In this document: positions 16,015-24,021 of the stretch, in pieces
How positions within the stretch are numbered: position 1 is the stretch's first letter
How the letters are laid out: each line of letters begins with the position of its first letter
From: Candidatus Gastranaerophilales bacterium
GTDB lineage: Bacteria; Cyanobacteriota; Vampirovibrionia; Gastranaerophilales; Gastranaerophilaceae
Assembly: GCA_944324375.1 (NCBI GenBank)
Contig: CALUWB010000003.1
Location: forward strand, 1 to 55,294
Direction: 5' to 3'
Length of the DNA: 55,294 nt
Notes under the pieces: model-generated
Database searches by the model: none
What the model was told of the DNA's origin: nothing
The model's input: the letters and a program-made list of their open reading frames with translations, nothing else
Program-made: the position numbers and the translations under genes

Positions 16015-16587
16015 ATGTCTGTTAGAAAAATTGTTCAATACGGTACTCCATCTCTTAGAGAACCATCAAAAGAAGTTCATAAAGTTTCATCTAAAATAAA
16101 AACTCTTATTAAAGATATGCTTGATACAATGTATGTTAATAATGGAGTTGGGCTTGCTGCCCCTCAAGTTGGAGAAAATTTAAGACTTTTCGTTATAGAT
16201 GTTTCAACAAATGATGAACCTCTTAACCCTATGGTTTTCATTAACCCTAAAATAATAAAAAAATCAGGATTAATGAAAGGTGATGAAGGTTGTTTAAGTT
16301 TTCCTCAAGCATATACTGAAGTTTGGAGATACAAAAAAGTTACTGTTAAAGCGCAAGATAAAAACGGACGTCCTTTCATCTTAGAAGCTGACGGAAACCT
16401 TCTTGCAAAAGCTATTCAACATGAATTTGACCATTTAGACGGTATTTTATTTGTTGATCACGCAACTAACAGATTTGCTGCAGATGAAGAACTTGCTAAA
16501 CATAATCTTCCTCCTGTTGAAGTGGATAAAATGATTGAAATTCCTGAAGGATTAGAAGAAGAAGCTGAAGCTGAGGATAAAGAATAG
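16015..16587 (+). CDS. def: peptide deformylase
   Basis: 190 aa. It removes the formyl group from nascent proteins. All three metal-site motifs are present: GVGLAAPQVG (near residue 43), EGCLSFP (near 91, with the Cys ligand) and QHEFDHLDG (near 135, with the two His ligands and catalytic Glu). The C-terminal tail is acidic. TATAAT at 15979-15984 gives a promoter and TGAGGGAAG a weak ribosome site. It forms a tight def-fmt pair: fmt starts on the next base after the stop. Confidence 0.97.
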   Translation: MSVRKIVQYGTPSLREPSKEVHKVSSKIKTLIKDMLDTMYVNNGVGLAAPQVGENLRLFVIDVSTNDEPLNPMVFINPKIIKKSGLMKGDEGCLSFPQAYTEVWRYKKVTVKAQDKNGRPFILEADGNLLAKAIQHEFDHLDGILFVDHATNRFAADEELAKHNLPPVEVDKMIEIPEGLEEEAEAEDKE

Positions 16588-17535
16588 ATGATTAATATTG
16601 TTTTTTTCGGAACTCCTGATATTGGGCTTAAGTCTTTAGATTATTTATTCAAATCAGATAAAATTAATGTTCAAGCAGTTGTTACACAACCTGACAAACC
16701 TTCTGGCAGAGGACATAAAATTACTATGTCACCTATCAAAAGATATGCGCTAGAAAATGATATTCCTGTTTTTCAACCAAAATCTATCAGAAAAGAACCG
16801 GATATTATGGATGCTTTAAGAAAATTAGAGCCTGATTTCTTTGTAACTTTTGCATTCGGACAGATTTTATCACAAGAAGTTTTGGATATTCCGAAATATG
16901 AAACAATAAATCTACACGCATCACTTTTACCTAAATACAGAGGTGCTAACCCTATCCAAAGAGTAATTATTGACGGAGAAAAAGAAACAGGTATTTGTAC
17001 TATGATTACTGAATTAGGACTTGATTGTGGTGATGTTTGTATAAAAAAGCCTATCCCTATTCCTGATAATATGACTTGCGAAGATTTATATAATCAAATT
17101 TCAGAAGACTCTCCTAAATTAATAGAGGAAACATTAATAGGAATTGTTGAAAATTCACTCTGCCCAACTCCTCAATGCGAAGATGGTGTTTGTATGGCAA
17201 ATAAATTAAACAAAGAAGAATGTAAAATTGATTGGAGCAAATCTGCAAGAGATATTCATAACTTAGTTCGTGGGGTTTATCGTTGTCCTTCTGCATTTTT
17301 CTCTTTAAATAATAAATTAGTAAAAGTTTTAACAACAGAAGTTGTAGAACCTAGACAAGAAGCTTCATTCTATGCAGATTTTATACCTGGAACAGTTGTT
17401 GGAAAACTTAAAGACGGAATCGAAGTTTTAACAGGTGATGGAATTATAAAACTTATAACAGTTAAACCTGAAGGTAAAGGAGAAATGAGAGCTGTTGATT
17501 GGTTCCATGGAGTTCAAGGAGTTAAAAATTTATGA
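16588..17535 (+). CDS. fmt: methionyl-tRNA formyltransferase
   Basis: 315 aa, usual length. It formylates initiator Met-tRNA. NIVFFGTPDIGLKSLDYL starts the formyltransferase domain; VVTQPDKPSGRG, the active-site segment INLHASLLPKYRGANPIQ and ELGLDCGDV are all present; the C-terminal domain has NKLNKEECKIDWSKSARDIH and YRCPSAFF. Coupled to def (no gap) and overlapping aroH by 4 bp. Confidence 0.97.
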   Translation: MINIVFFGTPDIGLKSLDYLFKSDKINVQAVVTQPDKPSGRGHKITMSPIKRYALENDIPVFQPKSIRKEPDIMDALRKLEPDFFVTFAFGQILSQEVLDIPKYETINLHASLLPKYRGANPIQRVIIDGEKETGICTMITELGLDCGDVCIKKPIPIPDNMTCEDLYNQISEDSPKLIEETLIGIVENSLCPTPQCEDGVCMANKLNKEECKIDWSKSARDIHNLVRGVYRCPSAFFSLNNKLVKVLTTEVVEPRQEASFYADFIPGTVVGKLKDGIEVLTGDGIIKLITVKPEGKGEMRAVDWFHGVQGVKNL

Positions 17536-17882
17536 TTACAAAAGGGATAAGAGGTGCTATTACAGTTGAAAATAACACCAAAGAAGATATTAAATCAGCA
17601 ACTATTGAACTTTTAGAAAAATTAATCAAGGAAAATAACATAAAAAAAGAAAATATTTCTCATGCGATTTTCACATTAACAAGTGATTTGAATGCTGAAT
17701 TTCCTGCAAAATTTGCTCGTTTAGATTTTGGATGGGACAATATTGCAATGATGTGTTTTCATGAACTTGATGTTTCAAATTCTTTAGAAAAATGCTTAAG
17801 AGTTCTTGTTGTTGTAAATGTAGAAGATAATTTTGAACCTAAATTTATTTACCTCAAAGGTGCTGAAAAGCTTAGAAAGTAA
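17532..17882 (+). CDS. aroH: chorismate mutase, AroH type
   Basis: 116 aa, the usual size of the Bacillus AroH fold. It converts chorismate to prephenate. GIRGAITVENNTKEDIKSAT, FTLTSDLNAEFPAKFARL and the C-terminal CLRVLVVVNV (with the active-site Arg in CLRV) match the family. It starts 4 bp inside fmt, so it is translated from the def-fmt mRNA. Peptide cassette 6 lies convergent to its 3' end, and that cassette's antisense promoter starts 2 bp after the aroH stop. Confidence 0.93.
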   Translation: MITKGIRGAITVENNTKEDIKSATIELLEKLIKENNIKKENISHAIFTLTSDLNAEFPAKFARLDFGWDNIAMMCFHELDVSNSLEKCLRVLVVVNVEDNFEPKFIYLKGAEKLRK

Positions 17883-17919
17883 GGTTGACAAATACTGGAA
17901 AATCGGAAATAATAAAAAT

Positions 17920-17972
17920 ATAGGGAAACGGCTTCAAGAATTGCCGTTCTTGAAACCGTTCTTCGCTCCCTA
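17920..17972 (+). ncRNA. cassette 6: predicted antisense RNA
   Basis: Plus-strand promoter TTGACA (17885-17890), 17 nt, AATAAT (17908-17913), with a perfect consensus -35. The RNA would begin near 17920 and cover the long hairpin AACGGCTTCAAGAA / TTCTTGAAACCGTT nested in TATAGGGA/TCCCTATA, which is also the terminator of the minus-strand peptide mRNA. Confidence 0.55.
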
Positions 17973-18044
17973 TATGAACATCGAAATCAAATTTAAAATG
18001 TATCCTACGACTCTTAGGGTACATTTTATTTTTTCTCTATTCAT
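17970..18044 (-). CDS. cassette 6 peptide, 24 aa, putative type I toxin
   Basis: ATG at 18044 with AAAGGGGGTGATGCA upstream. It starts MNREKIKCTLRVV and ends in a hydrophobic LNLISMFI. It resembles the cassette 5 peptide (M-R/N-R-E-x-I-K start, hydrophobic rest, same 24-aa length). The middle of its coding DNA is itself an inverted repeat (TGTACCCTA ... TAGGATACA), so the mRNA can fold inside the frame. This is the only cassette of the six in minus orientation. Confidence 0.6.
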   Translation of the reverse strand: MNREKIKCTLRVVGYILNLISMFI

Positions 18045-18135
18045 TGCATCACCCCCTTTCATCCTTATTCTTCGCTATTCGTGTGTTGAGGGAGTAATAA
18101 AGAGCTTACCCTTTAATTTTTATTTTATCATATTA
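18045..18135 (-). promoter_or_regulatory. cassette 6: leader with AGGGTAAGCTC box and anti-Shine-Dalgarno
   Basis: AGGGTAAGCTC (18112-18102) is the same box as in cassette 4. ACTCCCT (about 18095-18089) can pair with AGGGGGT of the ribosome site (about 18057-18051) with one G-U. The CAACACACG loop matches the other cassettes. A TAAAAT at 18127-18122 is a possible -10; the -35 is weak. Confidence 0.55.
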
Positions 18136-18195
18136 TATCTATTTTAAATATATTTTCTGCTTATATATATACTTATTTTTTGATATAATACTTGT

Positions 18196-18591
18196 ATGAA
18201 AATACTTATTGTTGATGATATGGTAGCTTGGAGAGAGTTCCATAAAAATATTTTAGAAGAACTTTTTATCGAATTGGATAAAACTGATTATTCTATTGAT
18301 TTAGCAAACTATGCCAGAGAAGGTTTAGATAAAATTTACGAAAATTCTGCAAATCCTTATGATTTAATAATTACAGATTTGCAAATGGAAGATGAATTCG
18401 CACCTAAATACGCAGGAGAATGGCTTGTTGAACAAATCCAAAACATGCCGGCATATAGAAAAAGTAGAATTATAATTTCATCAGGAACATTTAATATAAA
18501 AACTATTGCAGAAAATTATAATGTGGAATATATGCCTAAAAGAATTGCTTGTAGTGATATAAACTGTTATAAAGAATTTTTGAAAGGATAA
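18196..18591 (+). CDS. stand-alone response-regulator receiver domain
   Basis: 131 aa, a single CheY-like domain: KILIVDDMVAWREFH with the acidic pair, a phospho-acceptor Asp in DLIITDLQMEDEF (about residue 60), RIIISSGTF (conserved Ser) and EYMPKRI (conserved Lys). There is no output domain, so it acts by protein contact or within a phosphorelay. The cognate kinase is not adjacent; a soluble histidine kinase lies at 25979. TATAAT (18184-18189) ends 6 nt before the ATG, so the mRNA should be leaderless. anmK follows after one base. Confidence 0.9.
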   Translation: MKILIVDDMVAWREFHKNILEELFIELDKTDYSIDLANYAREGLDKIYENSANPYDLIITDLQMEDEFAPKYAGEWLVEQIQNMPAYRKSRIIISSGTFNIKTIAENYNVEYMPKRIACSDINCYKEFLKG

Positions 18592-18592
18592 T

Positions 18593-19714
18593 ATGGAAGA
18601 AAAAGAACCTAAAAAAATTATAGGTCTTATGTCTGGAACATCTTGTGATTCTATAGACGCAGGTTTATGTATCGTACACCCTGATTTATCTTGTGAACTT
18701 ATTCAAGGAATTAATTACAAATATCCACCACATATACAAGCAAAAATTTTCCAAGCATTCTCTCAAGAAATATCTTTAAAAGAATTATGTCAGCTTAATT
18801 TTGCAATAGGAGAATGTTTCGCTGAAGCTGCAAATGTACTTATTGCAGAACATGGAAAACCTGATTTGATATCAAGTCACGGACAAACTGTTTATCATTT
18901 CCCTTATGATGAAAAAATTGATAACATCAACTTAAAAAGCACATTACAAATTGGAGATAGTTCAGTAATTGCTGCAAAAACAGGTTGCTTAACGGTATCA
19001 AATTTTAGAGAAGCAGACATCGCTCACGGGGGACAAGGTGCTCCTTTGGTTTGTTTTGCTGACCGTCAATGGTTTAAAAATGCTGCTGTTCAAAATATAG
19101 GTGGTATTTCAAATGTAACTGTAGTATCTGATGATTGTCTACCGTTTGGATTTGATACAGGTTGTGGAAATATTATGATTGATTATTGCGTTAAAAAATT
19201 CTTTAATCAACCTTATGACAAAGATGGAGAAATTGCTAAAAGTGGTACAATATCTGAAAGTTGGCTAAACTGCCTTTTAGAAGATGAATATTATTTTATC
19301 TCACCTCCTAAGACAACAGGTAGAGAATATTTTTCTCCTAAATACATCGAAAATATTTTAAAATTGGCACCAGAAGCTCCTGAAGATATTATTGCAACAT
19401 TAACTGCGCTTACTGCCAAAACTATAGCTCAAGCGTATGAAAGATTTGTTTATCCTAACGCTCATATTAATGAAGTTATAATTGGTGGTGGTGGGGCTTA
19501 TAATAAATATATGATGAAACTTTTAAGAAGTTATATTCCTAAACATATCGAACTTAAAACTCATGAAGATTATGGAATTTCTAATAATTTTAAAGAAGTT
19601 ATGGCATTTGCACTATTGGGTTATTGTAATTATTACAGAATCACTAACAACGTTCCATCATGTACAGGTGCTGACAAATCTGTTGTATTAGGCAAAATTT
19701 CTTATCCTAACTAA
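18593..19714 (+). CDS. anmK: anhydro-N-acetylmuramic acid kinase
   Basis: 373 aa. It phosphorylates 1,6-anhydroMurNAc in cell-wall recycling. IIGLMSGTSCDSIDAGLC is the ATP-binding N-terminus; LISSHGQTVYHFP, READIAHGGQGAPLVCFADR, NIGGISNVTVV and GFDTGCGNIMID are family hallmarks, as is the late VIIGGGGAYNKYMM. It is cytoplasmic and starts one base after the response regulator's stop. A lytic transglycosylase that could supply its substrate is encoded at 38598. Confidence 0.95.
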   Translation: MEEKEPKKIIGLMSGTSCDSIDAGLCIVHPDLSCELIQGINYKYPPHIQAKIFQAFSQEISLKELCQLNFAIGECFAEAANVLIAEHGKPDLISSHGQTVYHFPYDEKIDNINLKSTLQIGDSSVIAAKTGCLTVSNFREADIAHGGQGAPLVCFADRQWFKNAAVQNIGGISNVTVVSDDCLPFGFDTGCGNIMIDYCVKKFFNQPYDKDGEIAKSGTISESWLNCLLEDEYYFISPPKTTGREYFSPKYIENILKLAPEAPEDIIATLTALTAKTIAQAYERFVYPNAHINEVIIGGGGAYNKYMMKLLRSYIPKHIELKTHEDYGISNNFKEVMAFALLGYCNYYRITNNVPSCTGADKSVVLGKISYPN

Positions 19715-19769
19715 TTTTTTAGTGATATAATTTAAACAGGGATACATAGTGAATGAAGGTATAAATATT

Positions 19770-20228
19770 ATGGGAATTAAGCCTTGGAATGAATATTTTA
19801 TGGATTTAGCTAAAACTTGTGCAACTCGCTCAAATTGTATTAGGGCACATGTCGGAGCAGTTATTGTTGGACAGGATAAAAAAATTAAAGCTACAGGCTA
19901 CAACGGTACACCTTCTGGAGTCGAATCTTGCTATGAAAGAGGCGAATGTTTTAGAATTAAAAATAATATCCCATCAGGAACAAGATACGAAACTTGTCGT
20001 TCAATCCATGCTGAACAAAACGCTATTATTCAAGCAGGGCAAGATAGATGCATGGGTGCTTCTATGTATATATATGGACACAATTTTATTTGTATCCTTT
20101 GTAAAAGATTTATTGTTCAAGCAGGTATAAAAGAAGTTTTCCTTAAAAAAGACGATAACTCTGAAATTATCAGAGTTACTGTCGATGATATTAAAAGAGA
20201 GCTTGAAGAACAAGCTGAACTTGTTTAA
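19770..20228 (+). CDS. dCMP deaminase-like cytidine/deoxycytidylate deaminase
   Basis: 152 aa from the ATG at 19770; a GTG at 19749 is an alternative, but the protein start MGIKPWNEYFMDLA is the family's normal N-terminus. Zinc-site residues are seen in SIHAEQNAI (His and proton-shuttle Glu) and CILCKRFIVQAG (two Cys ligands). The usual Pro before the first Cys is replaced by Ile. Family members convert dCMP to dUMP for thymidylate synthesis. It is convergent with the CHAP gene; the stops are one base apart. Confidence 0.9.
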   Translation: MGIKPWNEYFMDLAKTCATRSNCIRAHVGAVIVGQDKKIKATGYNGTPSGVESCYERGECFRIKNNIPSGTRYETCRSIHAEQNAIIQAGQDRCMGASMYIYGHNFICILCKRFIVQAGIKEVFLKKDDNSEIIRVTVDDIKRELEEQAELV

Positions 20229-21230
20229 TTATTTAATAATCTCTTGTGTATCAATATAACCAGCATAACCAAATGATGCTAGATTTTCTGCTGTATAGGT
20301 TTTTCTAATCAATCCATCACGTTTATTTACTTCTTTAAAATCGCCGATGTATTGAGCTCCTCTTATACCATCTTTTGAATTCTTAACAAGATCTCGCTCA
20401 AAATTTTCGCCTGTTAAAAACTCATTCGCATTCCCTTCTATTACGGTTATTGTCCCATCTTCATTTACGGACTCTAAAATACCAATATGACTAGAGTTTT
20501 TTTGTTTTAATTCTCCATTTGGAAGCTCTGCAACATATGATGATTTCCAAATAATAAAATTGCCTTCTTGCATTTCGCCAAATTGATTTTTTATTTGAGC
20601 TTCACGTTGCTTGCGTTCCCATAAATAATTTGATTCTGTTGCTTTATTTGTTTTTATCGGACGGTAATACCCTTTATTTTTTGCCCAATCTATATATTGT
20701 TGAACTTGGAATTTGTGACCACCAATATTCATGCCTGCTTCTTCTGAAAGATGACTAACTGCGTGCGCACACCATTCATGATTAATATTTCCATAGGTTC
20801 CAATAAAATGCATTTGTGTTTTTGCACGCTCATCAGCAGATAGTATTGAATACTCTGATGCACTTACTTCTTGGTAACCTAAATGACTTTGAGCTATTTT
20901 TAATAAATTTGTTTTATGTGGAAATTCATATAACAATGATTTTGTTTTATCTTCAAATGGATTTTTTTCTTCTCCTATTTGGGGTATTGTTATTGGAACT
21001 TTTTGAGATTCAACTCCATCTGAAACAGTATCCGGTTGCTTTGTAAAACCATATTTAAAATCATAATCATAATTACTAAATGAAAAATATGGAATTGTAT
21101 CAGATTTGTTCGCAAAGTAACCATCAAAAACAGGAGAATCAAATGACTTTGATACTTTTAAATTTGCTTTATTATCTTGTATATTATTATCTCTATTAGG
21201 TATATATGTAGAATTATAATATGTACTCAT
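20229..21230 (-). CDS. CHAP-domain cell-wall amidase/peptidase
   Basis: 333 aa. Residues 1-110 are polar, low-complexity and rich in Asn/Asp/Ser. A CHAP-type domain follows: LLKIAQSHLGYQE, NHEWCAHAVSHLSEEAGM (catalytic Cys), NFIIWKSS, SSHIGILESVNEDGTITVIE (catalytic His) and GNANEFLTG (Asn/Asp). It should cut peptidoglycan peptide bonds. No signal peptide is visible, so export must use another route or the start is misplaced. AGGGG lies 6 nt before the ATG. Confidence 0.8.
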   Translation of the reverse strand: MSTYYNSTYIPNRDNNIQDNKANLKVSKSFDSPVFDGYFANKSDTIPYFSFSNYDYDFKYGFTKQPDTVSDGVESQKVPITIPQIGEEKNPFEDKTKSLLYEFPHKTNLLKIAQSHLGYQEVSASEYSILSADERAKTQMHFIGTYGNINHEWCAHAVSHLSEEAGMNIGGHKFQVQQYIDWAKNKGYYRPIKTNKATESNYLWERKQREAQIKNQFGEMQEGNFIIWKSSYVAELPNGELKQKNSSHIGILESVNEDGTITVIEGNANEFLTGENFERDLVKNSKDGIRGAQYIGDFKEVNKRDGLIRKTYTAENLASFGYAGYIDTQEIIK

Positions 21231-21371
21231 AATAATCCCCTGTATTATTATTAAGTATTTTTTTTATTTAAAATTGATTAATTCTCTAAAAAAGTTTAAC
21301 AATTTTAATAAAATTATATTTTAAGGAAAATATGTTAAAAATTTTTAATAAATTAGAATTATTATATTAAT

Positions 21372-21590
21372 ATGAATAAAGTTTATCATATTACAGAAAG
21401 AGAATTTGAAGTCCTTAAATTATTAATTCAAGGATATTCTAATCCTCAAATTGCTCAAAAACTTAATATTACAGTACATACTGTTAAAGCACATATTTCA
21501 TCTATATATGAAAAAACAGGAGTAAATTCTAGAGTAAATCTTACAGTATTAGCCTGTTCTTATGGCGTAAATAACAATTTAACTGCATAA
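21372..21590 (+). CDS. small LuxR/GerE-type HTH regulator
   Basis: 72 aa, almost only a LuxR-type DNA-binding domain: ITEREFEVLKLLIQGYSNPQ, IAQKLNITVHTVKAHISSIY and NSRVNLTVLA. There is no receiver or ligand domain, as in GerE. TATTAT (21360-21365) ends 6 nt before the ATG and there is no ribosome site, so the mRNA is probably leaderless. Confidence 0.9.
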   Translation: MNKVYHITEREFEVLKLLIQGYSNPQIAQKLNITVHTVKAHISSIYEKTGVNSRVNLTVLACSYGVNNNLTA

Positions 21591-21631
21591 TTTTATATTT
21601 TGTTTTAGTTAAATTAGAGTATAATATATTT

Positions 21632-21979
21632 ATGCTTCCTGAAAACTATAGATTAAAAAATAAGTATGCTTTTTCAGCAACATATAAAATACAAAATTCC
21701 TTTTATAAAAATGGAATAATAATGTTTGTTGGGAAAAAATCTGAAAACATAATATCACCTAAAATTGGTTTTGTTGTTAGTAAAAAAACACATAAAAGAG
21801 CTGTAAAAAGAAATCGTTTGAAAAGATTGATGAGAGAATCTGTTAGATTAATCATCAAAGATAATTTTGATTTTAAAAATACTCAATCAATTATATTTGT
21901 TGGGAAATCTCAAGCATTAGGAAAATCTTTTGACGAAATTAACAACTCCATTAAATTATTATTAAAGGAGATAAACTAA
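21632..21979 (+). CDS. rnpA: ribonuclease P protein component
   Basis: 115 aa. The protein subunit that helps RNase P bind pre-tRNA. KIGFVVSKKTHKRAVKRNRLKRLMRESVR is the family RNR signature region (given here as key positions: KxxKRAVKRNRxKRxxRE). The usual neighbours rpmH and yidC/yidD are absent; it stands alone with a hypothetical gene. TATAAT (21620-21625) ends 6 nt before the ATG, pointing to a leaderless mRNA. Confidence 0.94.
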   Translation: MLPENYRLKNKYAFSATYKIQNSFYKNGIIMFVGKKSENIISPKIGFVVSKKTHKRAVKRNRLKRLMRESVRLIIKDNFDFKNTQSIIFVGKSQALGKSFDEINNSIKLLLKEIN

Positions 21980-22569
21980 TGCCAATGATTGAAAGGGCGA
22001 CTCCTCCTAATATAAGAGTCAATGATGAAACTAAATTGTATCCTAGATACCCTTCAGGATTATTAGAAAATCAAAGCACATTATATCGTTATGGTTATTC
22101 TGATTGCAAACATCCTATATTAAGAATTGTTGATTACATAACAGATTACAACGGGCATTATCTAAAGCCTGGCATGTATGAATTAGCTCTCAGTGATGAT
22201 AAAGAATTTTTATTAATAATTCAATCAGGAGAACTTATGGCAGTTATACCTGTATTCAAACTTGCTGAAAATCAAGCTCAAGTTGAAAAATACAAAAAAG
22301 AACGAGATATGAATACAGGTAAAATCAAATACAAACCTGAAAAGACACGTTTTCAAGAAAGATTGCAAAAAACACTACAAAGAAAATATGCAGAAGATGC
22401 TATCACACCTGAACCTGAAGAATATGTATACCAAAATGCGACAATAGAATACATCCCTGAAGGAGGATACTATCTTGTGACTTATGAAAACGGAATGTAT
22501 AGAGCTTGGGGCGCAATTAAAACCCGTTCAGGACTTGGCAAAAATCCTCCTAGTGATATTAGAAATTAA
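21979..22569 (+). CDS. hypothetical protein coupled to rnpA
   Basis: 196 aa, not recognised. Soluble; contains ILRIVDYITDYNGHYLKPGM and a long basic/acidic helical segment (EKYKKERDMNTGKIKYKPEK) before a beta-rich C-terminus (ATIEYIPEGGYYLVTYENGM). Its ATG overlaps the rnpA stop by one base (TAATG) behind a GGAG site, so it is translated from the rnpA mRNA. Confidence 0.75.
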   Translation: MPMIERATPPNIRVNDETKLYPRYPSGLLENQSTLYRYGYSDCKHPILRIVDYITDYNGHYLKPGMYELALSDDKEFLLIIQSGELMAVIPVFKLAENQAQVEKYKKERDMNTGKIKYKPEKTRFQERLQKTLQRKYAEDAITPEPEEYVYQNATIEYIPEGGYYLVTYENGMYRAWGAIKTRSGLGKNPPSDIRN

Positions 22570-22685
22570 CAACAATAAATGAACAGAAGTTTGGCGATAA
22601 CAACTGTATATTGCAAACTTAACAATACTCCATAAGCCAAACAAGAATTTAAACATAACATGATTACGTGCATAGCACAAAAAAA

Positions 22686-22702
22686 AAGACCCAAAATGGG
22701 TC
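22686..22702 (-). terminator. rho-independent terminator of the 51-aa gene
   Basis: AGACCC / GGGTCT stem with an ATTTT loop, followed on the minus strand by a run of T. The gap 22570-22685 holds nothing else recognisable. Confidence 0.85.
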
Positions 22703-22778
22703 TGAAAATTAAGTTAGTGGGAATTAAGTTGAGTTAAGTTAAGTTATATCTGTCCTTTAACCCAAACACAACTCCTGT

Positions 22779-22934
22779 CTACAGATTAAATTTTGTTCGA
22801 TTGTTTAATGCCAATATTCTCATCTCTTCAAATAAAATACTGCTTTGATCTGTTGGCTCTGCATCAAGCTTTTTAAATTCTTCAGATATTTCATTTGCTT
22901 TTGCATTAATATCATAGATGTTCAATACTGCCAT
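22779..22934 (-). CDS. 51-aa hypothetical protein
   Basis: ATG at 22934 with GCAGGTGAGAGCA upstream. The product (start MAVLNIYDINAKANEISEEF) is polar and helical, with a heptad-like LNIYDI/ISEEFKKL/ILFEEMRIL pattern that suggests a small coiled coil. It has its own promoter element and a good terminator. It is not homologous to anything I can name. Confidence 0.6.
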   Translation of the reverse strand: MAVLNIYDINAKANEISEEFKKLDAEPTDQSSILFEEMRILALNNRTKFNL

Positions 22935-23001
22935 TGCTCTCACCTGCGATTCTTCTTAGTGTCTCTCTCTTAATATCTCTTGTGTTTATTTAATGCTTAC
23001 T

Positions 23002-23030
23002 TATATATAAAGTATATACTCATCTCTCAA
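23002..23030 (-). promoter_or_regulatory. promoter with shared 20-bp element TATATATAAAGTATATACTC
   Basis: Minus-strand TTGAGA (23030-23025), 17 nt, TATATA (23007-23002). The 20 bp at 23002-23021 are identical to 46421-46440, upstream of a candidate minus-strand sRNA, and contain the palindrome AGTATATACT (23011-23020). A shared regulator is likely. Confidence 0.55.
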
Positions 23031-23197
23031 TTTCACGAGTTCAATTTTTTGTAATAATTGTTTACAAAAAGCCCAAAACTAATAATAGCAATGGACTTTT
23101 TATAAATAATTTTTCTGAATAGTCAAGTATCAAATATGGAAATTGAACCTACAACTAGCAACATGACAGATTGTACTTTGTATGTTAATATTTAACT

Positions 23198-23617
23198 ATG
23201 AATAATAAACTGGATTTGAGCAATATTAAAAATGCTATAGCAACTTTTGAAGAAGCAATTAATTATTATAATACTGATGTTGAACAACCAATAAAAAACA
23301 TGTATGCTGATTCTTGTATTCAAAGATTTGAGTATACTTATGAATTATCTTGGAAAATTATGAAAAAATATCTAAAGTTATTTTTTAACAAAACTGAACA
23401 AGAACTCACTATCAAAAATATTTTTAGATATATGGAAGGTTATGGTCTAATTAAAGATTGGACAAAATGGGTTGAATATAATGATGCAAGAAACAATACA
23501 TCACATGAATACAACCTTAATAAAGCTCAATTTGTATTAACCGTTTTACAAACATTCTTAGATGATGTTAAAAATTTTATTATTTGTTTGGAGAAGTCAA
23601 TTAATGAAAACGATTAA
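23198..23617 (+). CDS. HepT-like HEPN toxin (HI0074 family)
   Basis: 139 aa, all helical. The HEPN ribonuclease motif RX4HXY is exact: ARNNTSHEY with Arg98, His103 and Tyr105. It contains the family segment IQRFEYTYELSWKIMKKYL. In known HepT/MntA pairs the nucleotidyltransferase adds AMP to the Tyr of this motif and so silences the RNase. Here the partner gene overlaps by 14 bp. Likely a complete, active-looking module. Confidence 0.85.
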   Translation: MNNKLDLSNIKNAIATFEEAINYYNTDVEQPIKNMYADSCIQRFEYTYELSWKIMKKYLKLFFNKTEQELTIKNIFRYMEGYGLIKDWTKWVEYNDARNNTSHEYNLNKAQFVLTVLQTFLDDVKNFIICLEKSINEND

Positions 23618-23903
23618 AGGAATAACTCCTGAACAACAAAAAGAAGTAGAAAATATTATTGCTCCTTACACAAATAATTATTCGTTTTATTATTATGGTT
23701 CTCGTGTTAAAGGAAATTTTTCCAACTTATCTGATTTAGATATTCTTATCGAAGGTGACATTACCCCTCAAATATTATCAGAACTTAGATATAAATTTGA
23801 AGAATCTATAAAACTACCTTTTATAGTAAATATCTCATTAAAAAATTCAATGGATGAACATTTTTATAACCTTATTAAAGATGATTTGGTTAAAATAAAA
23901 TAA
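23604..23903 (+). CDS. MntA-like minimal nucleotidyltransferase antitoxin
   Basis: 99 aa from the ATG at 23604, behind GGAG. The nucleotidyltransferase core YGSRVKGNFSNLSDLDIL holds Gly32-Ser33 and the metal-binding Asp44/Asp46. Family knowledge: MntA AMPylates the HEPN partner. It overlaps the HEPN gene by 14 bp, the standard layout. Confidence 0.87.
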   Translation: MKTIKGITPEQQKEVENIIAPYTNNYSFYYYGSRVKGNFSNLSDLDILIEGDITPQILSELRYKFEESIKLPFIVNISLKNSMDEHFYNLIKDDLVKIK

Positions 23904-23988
23904 TAAATAAAACAAGTAAAAATATTAATTTATCATCTTAATCATATTTTTAAACTTTATGGAGCAATAATATTGAATTTTATTAAAT

Positions 23989-24015
23989 GGTGGGCACGCA
24001 TTCGCTTTGCCCACC
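23989..24015. repeat. palindrome GGTGGGCA ... TGCCCACC
   Basis: 8-bp perfect arms around an 11-nt loop. This is the type of GC-rich palindrome scattered between genes in many genomes (REP/MITE-like); it stands out strongly from the AT-rich surroundings. Confidence 0.75.
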
Positions 24016-24021
24016 CTACTT

